Shown one piece after another: positions 33,826-43,081 of a stretch of DNA of 64,000 nt. Made by a program: the position numbers and the translations under genes. Position 1 is the first letter of the stretch. The number at the start of each line of letters is the position of its first letter. Below the pieces are notes generated by a model that was given only the letters and a program-made list of their open reading frames with translations, had not been told where the DNA came from and did not search any database. The DNA comes from Prosthecobacter sp. (GTDB lineage: Bacteria; Verrucomicrobiota; Verrucomicrobiia; Verrucomicrobiales; Verrucomicrobiaceae), in the NCBI RefSeq assembly GCF_014879935.1, contig NZ_JACSRD010000169.1, forward strand, positions 97,579-161,578, in the 5' to 3' direction.

Positions 33826-36002
33826 GTGAGTCCCCAGCGCCGGCGAAGATACCAGTCCAGCGCGAGCAAGGAAATGATCAAATACAGCACCCAGGCACGG
33901 TCCCAGAGGCTGATGAGACGGTATCGCGCCTCGCCGGGACGCAGCGCGTCTTTGAGGCTCGCGATGAAGGGCTTTACCTCCGCGGCCTCCAGCATGCGTC
34001 CGCCGCTGCTTTCGGCCAGTTTCTTCAAATAGGTGCGGTCGGCGGCGACTTCGGTGGCCTCGCGATTTTCCTCGAAGACCATGAAGCGCGCACTTTGAAC
34101 CGATCCATCCGGCAGTTTGACCTCCGCGCGCCAGCGACCGGTCTTCGGCGGCACGTAGCGTGCCTCAAACTGCAGCGGATCGTCCGTGGCGGTCATCGTC
34201 ACCGGCACGGGAGCATCGCCACCGGTGGAAATGTCGAGCACCGGCGGGCCGGCGGGCTTGCTGTCGTTCTTGAACTGCAAACGCAGAAACATCTCCTGCC
34301 CGAGCGGCAGATTCGCCGTGCTGGCACGCAGACGATGCTGCGCGCCGGAGACGTGTTCGGAGCTGGAAAGCATCCAGACGATGACTTGATCCCAAAAGCG
34401 GTCGAACAACGCATCACGGGCCGCATCAGCGCTCTTGAACGCCCACTGCCACCAGTCGCCGGCTCCCAGCGCGAGCGACTGGCCTCTGCCGACAGGTCGA
34501 TGAATGAACACATCGGCGGCGACCTGGGCGGCGGTGTCACGCGTCACCGCCAGCGAGGCGGCGAGCGGCGGACGCTCCTTGATGCGCAACGTCGAAGTGA
34601 GCGGCGGCAGCACACGCTGGCCGGTGCGGAAGGTGTTGAGCAGTTGAAACGGAGCCAGCGAACGCCCCTCACGCTGCACATGGAGTTCGCCGGTCACCGG
34701 TTCAGTGTCCTCCCAAATCACCGGCTCCAGGATGGCCGCCGCGCTCGGGTCGAGTCCGGTCCGGCCACGCAGACACATCACCGCGCCACCGCCCTCACGC
34801 ACAGCATCGACCAGCGCGGCCTGTTGCTCCTTCAGAAGGATGTCACCGATCTTCGCACCGAGCAGAATGGCATCGTAGGCCTCGAATTCATCCCGGGTGG
34901 CAGGCAGTTTCAGGCTGTCCTGGCCGGGTGATTTGCGAATGCGGCGCAGCTTGCCCGGCGCGAACTGGATCACGGCGTCGAGATCGATCTTGTCGTTCCG
35001 CATCAGCGAGCGCTGCAGGAAAGTCGTGTCCCAATACGGCTCCCCTTCGAGCAGTAGCACGCGCAGCTTGTCATCCAGCACGTTCAGGTAGGTGATGGTG
35101 CTGTTGTTGGCGGTCTCAGTCTCGCGATACAGCGGCAGCGCACGCACCTCGTATTCGATCTGGCCGGCGGCTGCTTCGCTGACGACGAACTCCACCGGCA
35201 ATTCGGCCTCCTGGCGCGTGGAAAGCTGCTTGGAATCGACCAGCTTGCCATCACGCAGCAATTGCAGGGTGAGGAATTCGTTCTCGCAGCCGGTGAAGCG
35301 TGCCACGGCGCTGATGCGGCATTTTTGTTTCACGTAGCAGAACGGCTGGAAGTTCGCGATGCGCAGGCTCACGTCCCGCACCTGGCCGGAAGCACCCAGC
35401 GGCACGGTGTAGATCGCCACACCGCGTGCGCGTGCGGCCAGCGCGGTCTTCGCGGCGCTGGTCATCTCGAAATCATGGCCGTCGGTGATGAGCAGCAAGG
35501 CGGCGGCGTTTTCCTCTTTGCGCACGCCTTGCAGCATGGTGGTGACGGCGTTGTGGATGCGCGTGTCGCGGCCTTCGGCACGCAGCGTGGTCAATTGATC
35601 GAGCGTGGTGCCGCGCACCTCGTCATCGAAGGCGGACAACCGCAGGCGCATTCGTGGATCGTCGAGGCCGGATTCGCTGACGAGCCGCGTGGCGGCATCG
35701 ATGCGTTTCGCATTGCCCGCATCGGTCTGCTGCATGCTGAGGGAGGTGTCGATGCCGGCGAGCACGACGAGGTCCTTCTTCTCCTCCGGCAGCTCCTCAC
35801 GCCTTGCCGGGCGCAGCAGAATGATCAGCAGCAGCACGATCCCAAGCAGACGCAGGCCGGTGAGAAGAGCCGCCTTCTGCCAGCCGAGGCGGAAAGCGTT
35901 GCGCAGGCCCAGCGTGGTGAAAAACAGCACGCTCAACACGGCCAGCACCCACCACTGCGGCCACCCGGGCACGGGATCGAACTGAATTGGGCCGCCGCTC
36001 AT
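33822..36002 (-). CDS. VWA / glutamine amidotransferase-like membrane protein
   Basis: 726 residues from ATG 36002. Two transmembrane helices (about 17-35 and 45-63) precede a von Willebrand A domain with MIDAS motif D85-TSLS (GIDTSLSMQQ). After about residue 330 there is a class I glutamine-amidotransferase-like segment (LLLEGEPYWDTTFL, then REGGGAVMCLRG). A C-terminal transmembrane helix closes it. It is one of two VWA proteins in the operon and probably partners MoxR-type ATPase-driven assembly in the inner membrane. Confidence 0.82.
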   Translation of the reverse strand: MSGGPIQFDPVPGWPQWWVLAVLSVLFFTTLGLRNAFRLGWQKAALLTGLRLLGIVLLLIILLRPARREELPEEKKDLVVLAGIDTSLSMQQTDAGNAKRIDAATRLVSESGLDDPRMRLRLSAFDDEVRGTTLDQLTTLRAEGRDTRIHNAVTTMLQGVRKEENAAALLLITDGHDFEMTSAAKTALAARARGVAIYTVPLGASGQVRDVSLRIANFQPFCYVKQKCRISAVARFTGCENEFLTLQLLRDGKLVDSKQLSTRQEAELPVEFVVSEAAAGQIEYEVRALPLYRETETANNSTITYLNVLDDKLRVLLLEGEPYWDTTFLQRSLMRNDKIDLDAVIQFAPGKLRRIRKSPGQDSLKLPATRDEFEAYDAILLGAKIGDILLKEQQAALVDAVREGGGAVMCLRGRTGLDPSAAAILEPVIWEDTEPVTGELHVQREGRSLAPFQLLNTFRTGQRVLPPLTSTLRIKERPPLAASLAVTRDTAAQVAADVFIHRPVGRGQSLALGAGDWWQWAFKSADAARDALFDRFWDQVIVWMLSSSEHVSGAQHRLRASTANLPLGQEMFLRLQFKNDSKPAGPPVLDISTGGDAPVPVTMTATDDPLQFEARYVPPKTGRWRAEVKLPDGSVQSARFMVFEENREATEVAADRTYLKKLAESSGGRMLEAAEVKPFIASLKDALRPGEARYRLISLWDRAWVLYLIISLLALDWYLRRRWGLT

Positions 36003-38101
36003 GCCACGGACCTCCGGATCTTGGTTTGCAGCAGTGTTTCGATCACCAGCATGCCCAGCGCGGCCCACACGAACCAATGAAACACCGACGCGCCGCGTGC
36101 CAGCTCGAGGTAATCGGCACCAGCGGCGATTTGATTGGCGGTGACGGCGTCCTGCTGCGCTTGTTTCGCCGCCACGCCGCCTTCCAACACGCGCAGATCG
36201 CTTTCTTCCGGTGCGATGTTCGCGGCGAGCAGCGCGGCTGGGCGGCCTTTCGCATCGGGGAGCGTGTAGAAGCCCGGTTCGCGTGCGGTGAGCGTGAGCT
36301 GCACGCGTTCGCCCGTGAGCGCGCGGCTTGAAACGACCGGACTGCCTGCGGGGCCGACGAACTCGGTGCTTTGCACATCGCGCAGCCACGCCTCGGCATC
36401 CATCACGTCCCCAGGGGCGAAGCGTGCGGCCGCCACGCGCTCGCCAGAGAGCTGCGCGGTCATTTCCTGAATCCACGCCGGGAAGACACGCTGACGCGCG
36501 ATGTTGCTGGCGATCTCGGCCACGGAAAAATTGCACATCAGCAGCGTGCCGAGGCCGGGGCTGCCATGGGCCAGCGCCGGCGTGCCGTCGGCATAGGTCA
36601 GCAAGACCTCCGCACGCTCGACCGGCGCGGCCTGCCACAGCTCGTAGAATGACAATTGCGAGAGTGAGTCGCGCGCGCTGTCACGAAACAGCCGCAGAAA
36701 GCGGGAATCAAACTTCCCACGGGCGATTTGCGATCCTTCGCTGCCCGCAAGCGCCGCATCACGACGCAACGTGAGCCTCAGCGGAACGGCCTCGGCCTGC
36801 GTGAACCACTCGGACAGCGCCCGGGCGTTCTCCGCGTCGTATTTGCCATCGAGGAACCACAAAGCGCCGCCGCCGGACTTCAGGTAATCTGCCAGGGCCC
36901 GGATCTGTGGCTGCGGCAGTTGATTCACACGCGTGAGCACCAGTTTGGACGTCGAGGCGAGATCGCCCGGCGTGAGTTTGGATGCTACCACACGACGTGG
37001 CAGCAGCGAACCGGCGTTTCCGGCGTACGGATTGATCGCAGCCTCAAGAAACCGCGTGGTGAGCGTGCTGGCGGGCTCGTCGGTGGCGATGACGACCTCT
37101 TCTTTCTCCGTGACATGGAGCGGGAGATGGAACGCGTCGTCGAGCGGCAATGAATCGCCGTCCTTGAGGCGCACCAGAAGCGCGTGCCAGCCGGGAGCCG
37201 GTGCCTTGATGCGCAGCGGCACGCGCTGGACGGACCACGGGGCGGCCTTGACGCGTGCCTCGAAGGTCATGCGGTTGTCGATCACGGCCTCGACCGGTTC
37301 ATCGAGCGCGGCGGGGCTGTGATTGGCGATCTGCGCCATGAGCGTGACGTCACCGCCGGCCAGGACGGTGCCGGAAACGATCTCCGCATGCGTGACGGCC
37401 CGATTGGCACGTGTTTTGGCCGCATCACCGACGGCGACGAAGAAGACCCGCGTCTGCTGTGGCAGGGAGTTGAAGGCCGCGTCCGACCAGTTCGTGCGCT
37501 GGAAGTCGGAGACGAAATAGATCTCGGTCGCGCCTTGAACATCGCGCATGAGCGCGGCGGCCGCCTCGGTGGCTTTCGAGAAGTCGGCACGCTGATAGCC
37601 CGGGCCCATCGCTGTGATGAATGAGCGTGCGGCGGCGTGGTGGTGCGACCAGCCGCTGAAACAGGCGGTGCTGCTGCCTGCGGCGGCGATGATCTGCATC
37701 TCATCCTCCGGACCGAGCGCATCGAGAATGCGCAGCGCCTCCGCGCCAGCCCGTGCGCGAAGCGACATGAGGCCGTCCGGCTGCTCCATGCTGAAGGAGT
37801 GGTCGATGACGATGACGACATGCCGTTTCGCCTGCGGTGAGACCGGCGGCAGGCCCATGCGGGCCATGAACGGCTGCAAAAATGCCAGCAGCGCCAGCAA
37901 CGCCACCAGCGTGCGCACGAGCGTGAGCAGCCAGTGGCGCCAGCGCATGAGTTTGCTGCGCTGCGCCATGCTGCGCCGGATCAGTTCCACCGACGGGAAG
38001 AGCACGAGCTTCGGAAACTTCTTGTTCAGCAGATGAATGACCAGTGGCACCGCGAGGAGCGGGAGGAGCAGTGGCAGCAGTGCTGTGTTTTGGAAGATCA
38101 T
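35999..38101 (-). CDS. BatA-like VWA membrane protein
   Basis: 700 residues from ATG 38101, which begins MIFQNTALLPLLLPLLAVP, the N-terminal BatA membrane motif; the frame upstream is only palindromic repeat sequence. TM helices lie near 4-24 and 57-77. The VWA domain has MIDAS-type D100-HSFS (VIDHSFSME). A C-terminal helix (FHWFVWAALGMLVIETLL) is present. The stop overlaps the next gene by ATGA. Confidence 0.82.
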   Translation of the reverse strand: MIFQNTALLPLLLPLLAVPLVIHLLNKKFPKLVLFPSVELIRRSMAQRSKLMRWRHWLLTLVRTLVALLALLAFLQPFMARMGLPPVSPQAKRHVVIVIDHSFSMEQPDGLMSLRARAGAEALRILDALGPEDEMQIIAAAGSSTACFSGWSHHHAAARSFITAMGPGYQRADFSKATEAAAALMRDVQGATEIYFVSDFQRTNWSDAAFNSLPQQTRVFFVAVGDAAKTRANRAVTHAEIVSGTVLAGGDVTLMAQIANHSPAALDEPVEAVIDNRMTFEARVKAAPWSVQRVPLRIKAPAPGWHALLVRLKDGDSLPLDDAFHLPLHVTEKEEVVIATDEPASTLTTRFLEAAINPYAGNAGSLLPRRVVASKLTPGDLASTSKLVLTRVNQLPQPQIRALADYLKSGGGALWFLDGKYDAENARALSEWFTQAEAVPLRLTLRRDAALAGSEGSQIARGKFDSRFLRLFRDSARDSLSQLSFYELWQAAPVERAEVLLTYADGTPALAHGSPGLGTLLMCNFSVAEIASNIARQRVFPAWIQEMTAQLSGERVAAARFAPGDVMDAEAWLRDVQSTEFVGPAGSPVVSSRALTGERVQLTLTAREPGFYTLPDAKGRPAALLAANIAPEESDLRVLEGGVAAKQAQQDAVTANQIAAGADYLELARGASVFHWFVWAALGMLVIETLLQTKIRRSVA

Positions 38102-38117
38102 CGTGTGGTGGCGATGG

Positions 38118-38190
38118 AATGACGAATGACGAATGCAGAATGACGAATGGGCCGGAGCCATTCGGCATTCGTCATTTTGCATTCGTCATT
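38118..38190. repeat. Dispersed palindromic repeat, copy 2
   Basis: AATGACGAATGACGAATG on the left arm is mirrored by CATTCGTCATTTTGCATTCG on the right arm around a central GGGCCGGAGCC. It occupies almost all of the 94-base gap between the DUF58 and BatA-like genes. Confidence 0.88.
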
Positions 38191-38195
38191 CATGC

Positions 38196-39218
38196 TCATT
38201 TCCTCCTGAAGCCCATGTAGGCCTCGATGGCCTCGAGATACGGCGCTTTGGTCGAAACCATCTCGTAGGTGATGCGGCGGCGCAGGGCGTGCTTGCGGAT
38301 GCCGTCGGTGAAGGCCTGCACTTCGCGTTGATACGCGGCGCGAATTTCCTCCGGCTCGACCTGGACTTCCTGATTCGTTTCCATGTCGCGAAAGCGCGCC
38401 ACGTTGACGGAAGGCAGCTCGAGTTCATCGGGATCGAGCACTTGGAGGATCATGATCTCAAAGCCGCGATGCAGGAACTGCCCGAGGCAGTCGAACATGG
38501 CATCGACATCGGTGCCCAGGAAGTCGGACAGGATGACGATGCGCGCACGCTTGCGCATGTGCGCGGCGGCTTGCTGCAAGGCACGTGGGATGTTCGTGCG
38601 CTTTCCGTGCACGGGCGGGCGCTCCAGCAGTTGCAGCAGGCGATGAATGTGGCGTTTCGTGCCACCGGCGGGTGTCTGGCCGATCATGCCATCCGCGAAG
38701 AGCCCCATCGCGGCCTTGTCGCCCTGCCGAATCATCAAATAGGCCAGCGCCGCAGCGATGCGAGCGACGCGCGAGTATTTCCGTTCCCGATGCGGCCCGG
38801 TGTAGTCCATCGACGGACTGGCATCGACGAGCAGATGCACCGTCATGTCGGTCTCTTCGAGGTATTTGCGCGTGTAGAGCTTCTTGGTGCGCGCATACAC
38901 GCGCCAGTCGATGTGCTCGATGTCGTCGCCGTGCGTGTAGGGCTTGTGCTCGACGAATTCAGCGCTGAAACCGAAGTGCGGCGACTTGTGGCGACCGGCG
39001 AACCAGCCTTCCACGATGGTGCGAGCAAAGACCATGAGGTTCTCAAACCGGGAAAGCTCCGCCGGATTGAGAAACTGGCTGGTGAAAAGATTCTGCCGCG
39101 GCAGAGGCGGCGGCTGTGCCTTCCCCGGTGGGACGAGCAGCGAGGACGGACGATTCCAAACGGCGGGCGCCTGCTTCGCCAGGCGAAGCATGTCCGCAAA
39201 CGAGTCGTCCCGCTTCAT
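38196..39218 (-). CDS. DUF58 family protein
   Basis: 340 residues. DUF58 hallmarks are HGDDIEHIDWRVYARTKKLY and the VWA-like DASPSM. DUF58 proteins act with MoxR ATPases in the inner membrane or cytoplasm. It starts 8 bases after moxR, and the next gene (BatA-like) starts 94 bases on, across the palindromic repeat. Confidence 0.92.
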   Translation of the reverse strand: MKRDDSFADMLRLAKQAPAVWNRPSSLLVPPGKAQPPPLPRQNLFTSQFLNPAELSRFENLMVFARTIVEGWFAGRHKSPHFGFSAEFVEHKPYTHGDDIEHIDWRVYARTKKLYTRKYLEETDMTVHLLVDASPSMDYTGPHRERKYSRVARIAAALAYLMIRQGDKAAMGLFADGMIGQTPAGGTKRHIHRLLQLLERPPVHGKRTNIPRALQQAAAHMRKRARIVILSDFLGTDVDAMFDCLGQFLHRGFEIMILQVLDPDELELPSVNVARFRDMETNQEVQVEPEEIRAAYQREVQAFTDGIRKHALRRRITYEMVSTKAPYLEAIEAYMGFRRK

Positions 39219-39226
39219 GGCGATGG

Positions 39227-40246
39227 TCAGTAGGCCGGTTCCCGCACTTCTTTGAGCACCATGGCGACGAGCGCATGCGCGTCATGCCCCTCGCCAGTCG
39301 CACGATAATTCGGCACGATGCGGTGCGGCAGCACGACCGGGCAGGCATCGCGCACATCCTCGGATTCCGGTGTCGCCTTGCCCCGCAGAAGGGCGAGCGC
39401 CTTCGCCCCGAGCACGAGATACTGCGAGGCACGGGGTCCGGCACCCCACTCGATGTAAGTCTTCGCCGCCTGCGATGAACCGGTGACGCCCGGCCGCGTG
39501 GCGGTGGACAAGGCGACGGCGTATCTCATCACGTGATCGCTCACAGGCATCGCGCGCACGAGGCGTTGGAGGGCGAGCAGCGTCTCGCCATCGGTCACAG
39601 GTTGCAGTTCCTCCACGTCTCCCATGGTGGTGCGGCGGACGATTTCGACCTCCTCAGCCGCCGCAGGATACTCCAGCTTCAGCGAGAACATGAAGCGGTC
39701 GAGCTGGGCTTCCGGCAGCGGGTAGGTGCCCTCGTGCTCGATGGGATTCTGCGTGGCGACGACGAGGAAGGGCGATGGCAGCGTGCGCGTGCGGCGTGCG
39801 ACGGTGACGTGGCGCTCCTGCATGGCCTCCAGCAGCGCGGACTGGGTCTTCGGCGGCGTGCGGTTGATTTCATCCGCCAGCAGCAGGTTGGTGAAAACGG
39901 GACCCTCCTGGAATTCGAACTCCAGTTTGCCGCCTTCATCGCGCAGCAGTTCGCTGCCCAGGATGTCGCCAGGCATCAAGTCGGGCGTGAACTGGATGCG
40001 CTTGAAGTCCATGCCCAGCGTGGCCGCGAGCGAGCGCACGAGCAGCGTTTTGGCGAGACCGGGCACACCGATGAGCAACACGTGGCCGTTGGCAAACAGG
40101 GCGGCCAGCAGCTTCCGCACGATGTCATCCTGGCCGACGATGGCTTTGGAGATTTCGGCCGTGAGCCGCTCAAAGACGGCGCTGGCATCCGCAGGGGTGA
40201 GATCGGGCAGGGCGGCAGAGATCGACGGGGAGCCGGGGGAATTCAC
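39227..40246 (-). CDS. MoxR family AAA+ ATPase
   Basis: 339 residues. Walker A is GVPGLAKT (60-67), Walker B is LLLADEINR (121-129), and ATQNPIEHEGTYPLPEAQLD carries the sensor 1 Asn and the MoxR signature. MoxR ATPases are chaperone-like and work with VWA proteins. It is the first gene of the operon running to about 28.8 kb. Its promoter lies in the 130 bases before the divergent lipoprotein at 40378. Confidence 0.95.
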   Translation of the reverse strand: MNSPGSPSISAALPDLTPADASAVFERLTAEISKAIVGQDDIVRKLLAALFANGHVLLIGVPGLAKTLLVRSLAATLGMDFKRIQFTPDLMPGDILGSELLRDEGGKLEFEFQEGPVFTNLLLADEINRTPPKTQSALLEAMQERHVTVARRTRTLPSPFLVVATQNPIEHEGTYPLPEAQLDRFMFSLKLEYPAAAEEVEIVRRTTMGDVEELQPVTDGETLLALQRLVRAMPVSDHVMRYAVALSTATRPGVTGSSQAAKTYIEWGAGPRASQYLVLGAKALALLRGKATPESEDVRDACPVVLPHRIVPNYRATGEGHDAHALVAMVLKEVREPAY

Positions 40247-40377
40247 GCGTTTGAGATTTGGAATTTGCCCGTGGGAATATCAGAACGCGTCTGCAACGAC
40301 GAGACAATTGTGCGCGGCGGCTGCAAACCGCCTTTCCGATTGCGACAGCGGCCCCACGCGGCAGAATGCCCGCCGCC

Positions 40378-40890
40378 ATGTCCGTCCGCGCCTTCTTTTC
40401 CGCCCTGATCTGCCTCGCCAGCCTGTTCATGACCGGCTGCGAAACCACCGGCCTGTCTCCTCAGCAGGCCGCCCAGGTCGAATCACGCCGCCGCCAGATC
40501 GCGATGGAGCCACGAGGGGACTACTACATCGGCCGCCGCTTCTTCATCGATCACACCCACTTCTGGGGCTACCTGCGCAGCCCGGGCCAGGACTGGAACG
40601 CCTCCCGCCTCGTGATCATGAATGAGCGCTTCCAGAAGATCCCCTACCGCCTCAATGAGCAGCCCTCGGACGGTGGCTATGCCTACGGCGACGACCACAA
40701 CACCGAGTACCGCATCTGGGGCCGCTACACGGGCAAGAAGGTGTTTGATCCGAACAGCAACATGGTGCTGCCGGAGTTCGAGCTGCATCGCTGGGAGATC
40801 CGCAATGAGAGCCCCGGCTGGCTCTTCAAGCCGAACGAACGCTTCAACGGCTCGCAGCTCCTTCGCGCCGAACCGGGATCAACGCCGTGA
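40378..40890 (+). CDS. Lipoprotein of unknown function
   Basis: 170 residues from ATG 40378. The signal peptide MSVRAFFSALICLASLFMTGC ends in a lipobox. The mature protein is rich in aromatic residues (DYYIGRRFFIDHTHFWGYLR) and has ATEYRIWG-like strands, suggesting a beta domain. I do not recognise it. It is divergent from the MoxR operon and ends 103 bases before tyrS. Confidence 0.68.
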   Translation: MSVRAFFSALICLASLFMTGCETTGLSPQQAAQVESRRRQIAMEPRGDYYIGRRFFIDHTHFWGYLRSPGQDWNASRLVIMNERFQKIPYRLNEQPSDGGYAYGDDHNTEYRIWGRYTGKKVFDPNSNMVLPEFELHRWEIRNESPGWLFKPNERFNGSQLLRAEPGSTP

Positions 40891-40899
40891 CCGCGCCAT

Positions 40900-40985
40900 G
40901 AAGAACACCGAATGCCGAATGAAGCGCCACCGCTTCATCGCTGTTCGGCATTCATTCGTCATTCTGAATTCGACATTCGTCATTT
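40900..40985. repeat. Dispersed palindromic repeat, copy 3
   Basis: GAAGAACACCGAATGCCGAA (40900 on) and its inverted copy near 40943-40985 (CGGCATTCATTCGTCATTC) form the palindrome. It fills the gap between the lipoprotein and tyrS and ends 8 bases before the tyrS ATG. Confidence 0.85.
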
Positions 40986-40992
40986 TTCCCTC

Positions 40993-42258
40993 ATGCCCAC
41001 CACCGACCTGATCGCCGACCTCGAATGGCGCGGACTGCTGAAGCAGTGCAGCGACCTTGAAGCTCTCAAAGAAGCCCTCAAGACGCCGCAGACCTTCTAT
41101 TGCGGTTTCGACCCGACCGCGGACAGTCTGCACATCGGCAACCTGCTTCCGCTCATGGCCCTGCGACGTGTGCAGGAGCATGGGCACAAAGCCATCGCCA
41201 TCGTCGGCGGCGGCACCGGTTTGATCGGCGACCCCAGCGGCAAGGCGAATGAGCGCACGCTCAACACGCCCGAGACCGTGGCCGAGTTCGTGAAGCGCAT
41301 TGAGGTGCAGATCCGGAGCATCCTCGTTCCTGACAAGACCATCATCGAGAACAACGCCGACTGGATCTGCAAGCTGAGCGCTGTCGAATTGCTGCGCGAT
41401 GTGGGCAAGCACTTCACCATCGCGTGGATGCTGGCGAAGGAATCCGTCGCCGCGCGTCTGGAGAGCGGCATCTCGTTCACCGAGTTCACCTACATGATTT
41501 TGCAGTCGTATGACTTCGTCGTGCTCAATGAGCGCCATGGCTGCACCGTGCAGATCGGCGGCAGTGACCAGTGGGGCAACATGACCGCCGGCATCGACCT
41601 CGTGCGCAAACTGCGCGGCCAGCACACTCACGTCGTCACCTTCCCGCTCATCACCACGAGTTCCGGCAAAAAATTCGGCAAGTCCGAGGCCGGCGCCATC
41701 TGGATGGACCCGAAGAAGACCAGCCCGTATGCCTTCTACCAGTTCTGGGTGAACTCGGAAGACCCCGACGTGCCGCGCTTCCTGCGCCAGTTCACGCTGC
41801 TCTCGCACGCGGAGATCGAAGCCATCGAAGCCGAGCACAACGCGAATCCCGGACAGCGCAGCGGCCACAAACGCCTCGCCGCCGAAGTCACACGCATGGT
41901 TCACGGCGAAGAAGAGCTGCAAAAAGTCATCAACGCCTCCAACGCGCTCTTTGGCGGAGCCGATCTCGCTACCGCCGACGTCGGCACGCTCATCGAAGCC
42001 ACCGCGTCTGCTCCCACGACCGAAGTCGATCTCGCGAACATCCCGCAGGTGGCCGATCTGCTCGTCACGCTCGGTCTCGCGACCTCGAAAGGCGATGCAG
42101 GTCGTCTGATGAAAGGCGGCGGCTTCTACATCAACAACGTCCAGGTCGCCGCGGGTGCCACTCCCACTCTCACCGCCGAAAACTTCCTCGGCGGCAAGCT
42201 CTGCATCCTGCGCAAAGGCAAGAAGAGCTACGCGACGGTGCGGGTGGCGGTGGTGTGA
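40993..42258 (+). CDS. tyrS: Tyrosyl-tRNA synthetase
   Basis: 421 residues from ATG 40993; the usual length is about 420. The HIGH motif is SLHIGNLLPL and the KMSKS-type motif is KKFGKSEAG, with CGFDPTADSLHIG and the tyrosine-binding QIGGSDQWGN typical of TyrRS. An S4-like RNA-binding domain at the C-terminus ends at VRVAVV. A degenerate copy of its last 111 bases lies downstream of the toxin gene. Confidence 0.97.
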   Translation: MPTTDLIADLEWRGLLKQCSDLEALKEALKTPQTFYCGFDPTADSLHIGNLLPLMALRRVQEHGHKAIAIVGGGTGLIGDPSGKANERTLNTPETVAEFVKRIEVQIRSILVPDKTIIENNADWICKLSAVELLRDVGKHFTIAWMLAKESVAARLESGISFTEFTYMILQSYDFVVLNERHGCTVQIGGSDQWGNMTAGIDLVRKLRGQHTHVVTFPLITTSSGKKFGKSEAGAIWMDPKKTSPYAFYQFWVNSEDPDVPRFLRQFTLLSHAEIEAIEAEHNANPGQRSGHKRLAAEVTRMVHGEEELQKVINASNALFGGADLATADVGTLIEATASAPTTEVDLANIPQVADLLVTLGLATSKGDAGRLMKGGGFYINNVQVAAGATPTLTAENFLGGKLCILRKGKKSYATVRVAVV

Positions 42259-42301
42259 AGCACGCTTGCGAACGCCGCCTGTGCATGGCAACCTTGATTC
42301 C

Positions 42302-42493
42302 ATGAGCACCAAGGTTCTCGAACAAACGATCACCGACCTTAAACGTCGCGTGGCCAGGATTGAGGCCCGCATGAGCACGCCTCGTGATGGCTGGAAGAAG
42401 ATTGCCGGAGCGGCCAAAGACGATCATCACTTCGCGGAAGCCATGCGCCTTGGCGCGAAATGGCGGAAGCAGGCAAACCAAGAAAACTGGTAG
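42302..42493 (+). CDS. Putative antitoxin
   Basis: 63 residues, too small to be recognised by homology alone. MSTKVLEQTITDLKRRVARI is helical and the tail (RLGAKWRKQANQENW) is basic. It sits 44 bases after tyrS and ends 4 bases before a PIN toxin, the standard order of a type II toxin-antitoxin operon. The role is inferred from position. Confidence 0.6.
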   Translation: MSTKVLEQTITDLKRRVARIEARMSTPRDGWKKIAGAAKDDHHFAEAMRLGAKWRKQANQENW

Positions 42494-42497
42494 GCCG

Positions 42498-42923
42498 ATG
42501 TTTGTGGTGCTCGATACCAACCACTTCTCCGAACTTTTGCGCGACACCGAGAGCGGTGCGCGACTGAAACGGCGGTTCACGTCGAATAAAGCCGAGGTGC
42601 TGACCACGATCATCACCGCGCAGGAGGTCAGTGAGGGCTGGAGCGCCTTCATCCGCAAACAGAAAGCAGGCAGCGAGAAACAAGTCCATGGCTATGAGCA
42701 GTTCCAACACAGCCTCGAAATGCTGATGGAACTCACCCTGCTGCCCTTTGATGCGCAGGCAGCCGCCATTTTTCGTGAACTGCGCAAGCATCTGCCGCAG
42801 GCCGGCACACAAGATCTTAAGATCGCCGCCATCGGCCTCGCCCACGATGCCACCGTTCTGACCCGCAATCTGGTTCATTTCAATCAGGTGCCGGAACTAC
42901 GCGTGGAGAACTGGCTGGATTGA
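42498..42923 (+). CDS. PIN-domain toxin (VapC-like)
   Basis: 141 residues from ATG 42498. PIN active-site acids are visible: Asp6 in VVLDTNHF, Glu43 in TAQEVSEG, and Asp106 with Asn124 in the QDLKIAAIG and LTRNLVHF blocks. PIN toxins are Mg-dependent RNases cleaving tRNA, rRNA or mRNA. With the small gene upstream it forms a putative toxin-antitoxin pair, embedded between tyrS and a duplicate of its 3' end. Confidence 0.82.
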   Translation: MFVVLDTNHFSELLRDTESGARLKRRFTSNKAEVLTTIITAQEVSEGWSAFIRKQKAGSEKQVHGYEQFQHSLEMLMELTLLPFDAQAAAIFRELRKHLPQAGTQDLKIAAIGLAHDATVLTRNLVHFNQVPELRVENWLD

Positions 42924-42927
42924 GCAA

Positions 42928-43038
42928 AGCCACCGGTTCTACTCCCGTCCTCACCGCTGAAAACTTCCTCCGCGACAGGATCTGCATCCTGAGCAAAGAC
43001 AAGAAGAGCTGCGCAACAGTTCGCGTCGCAGGAGCGTG
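42928..43038 (+). pseudogene. Degenerate duplicate of the tyrS 3' end
   Basis: These 111 bases align to tyrS 42148-42258 without indels, including the stop codon. I count 24 mismatches (about 78% identity) and 24 identical residues of 36: the peptides are GATPTLTAENFL and GSTPVLTAENFL, then CIL and KKS blocks. It has no start codon and lies 3' of the toxin gene, so it is a remnant of tyrS rather than a gene. Confidence 0.85.
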
Positions 43039-43081
43039 ATGTAAGGAGCGCAATAGTTCCTGCTGTTTCATCACGAATCCT

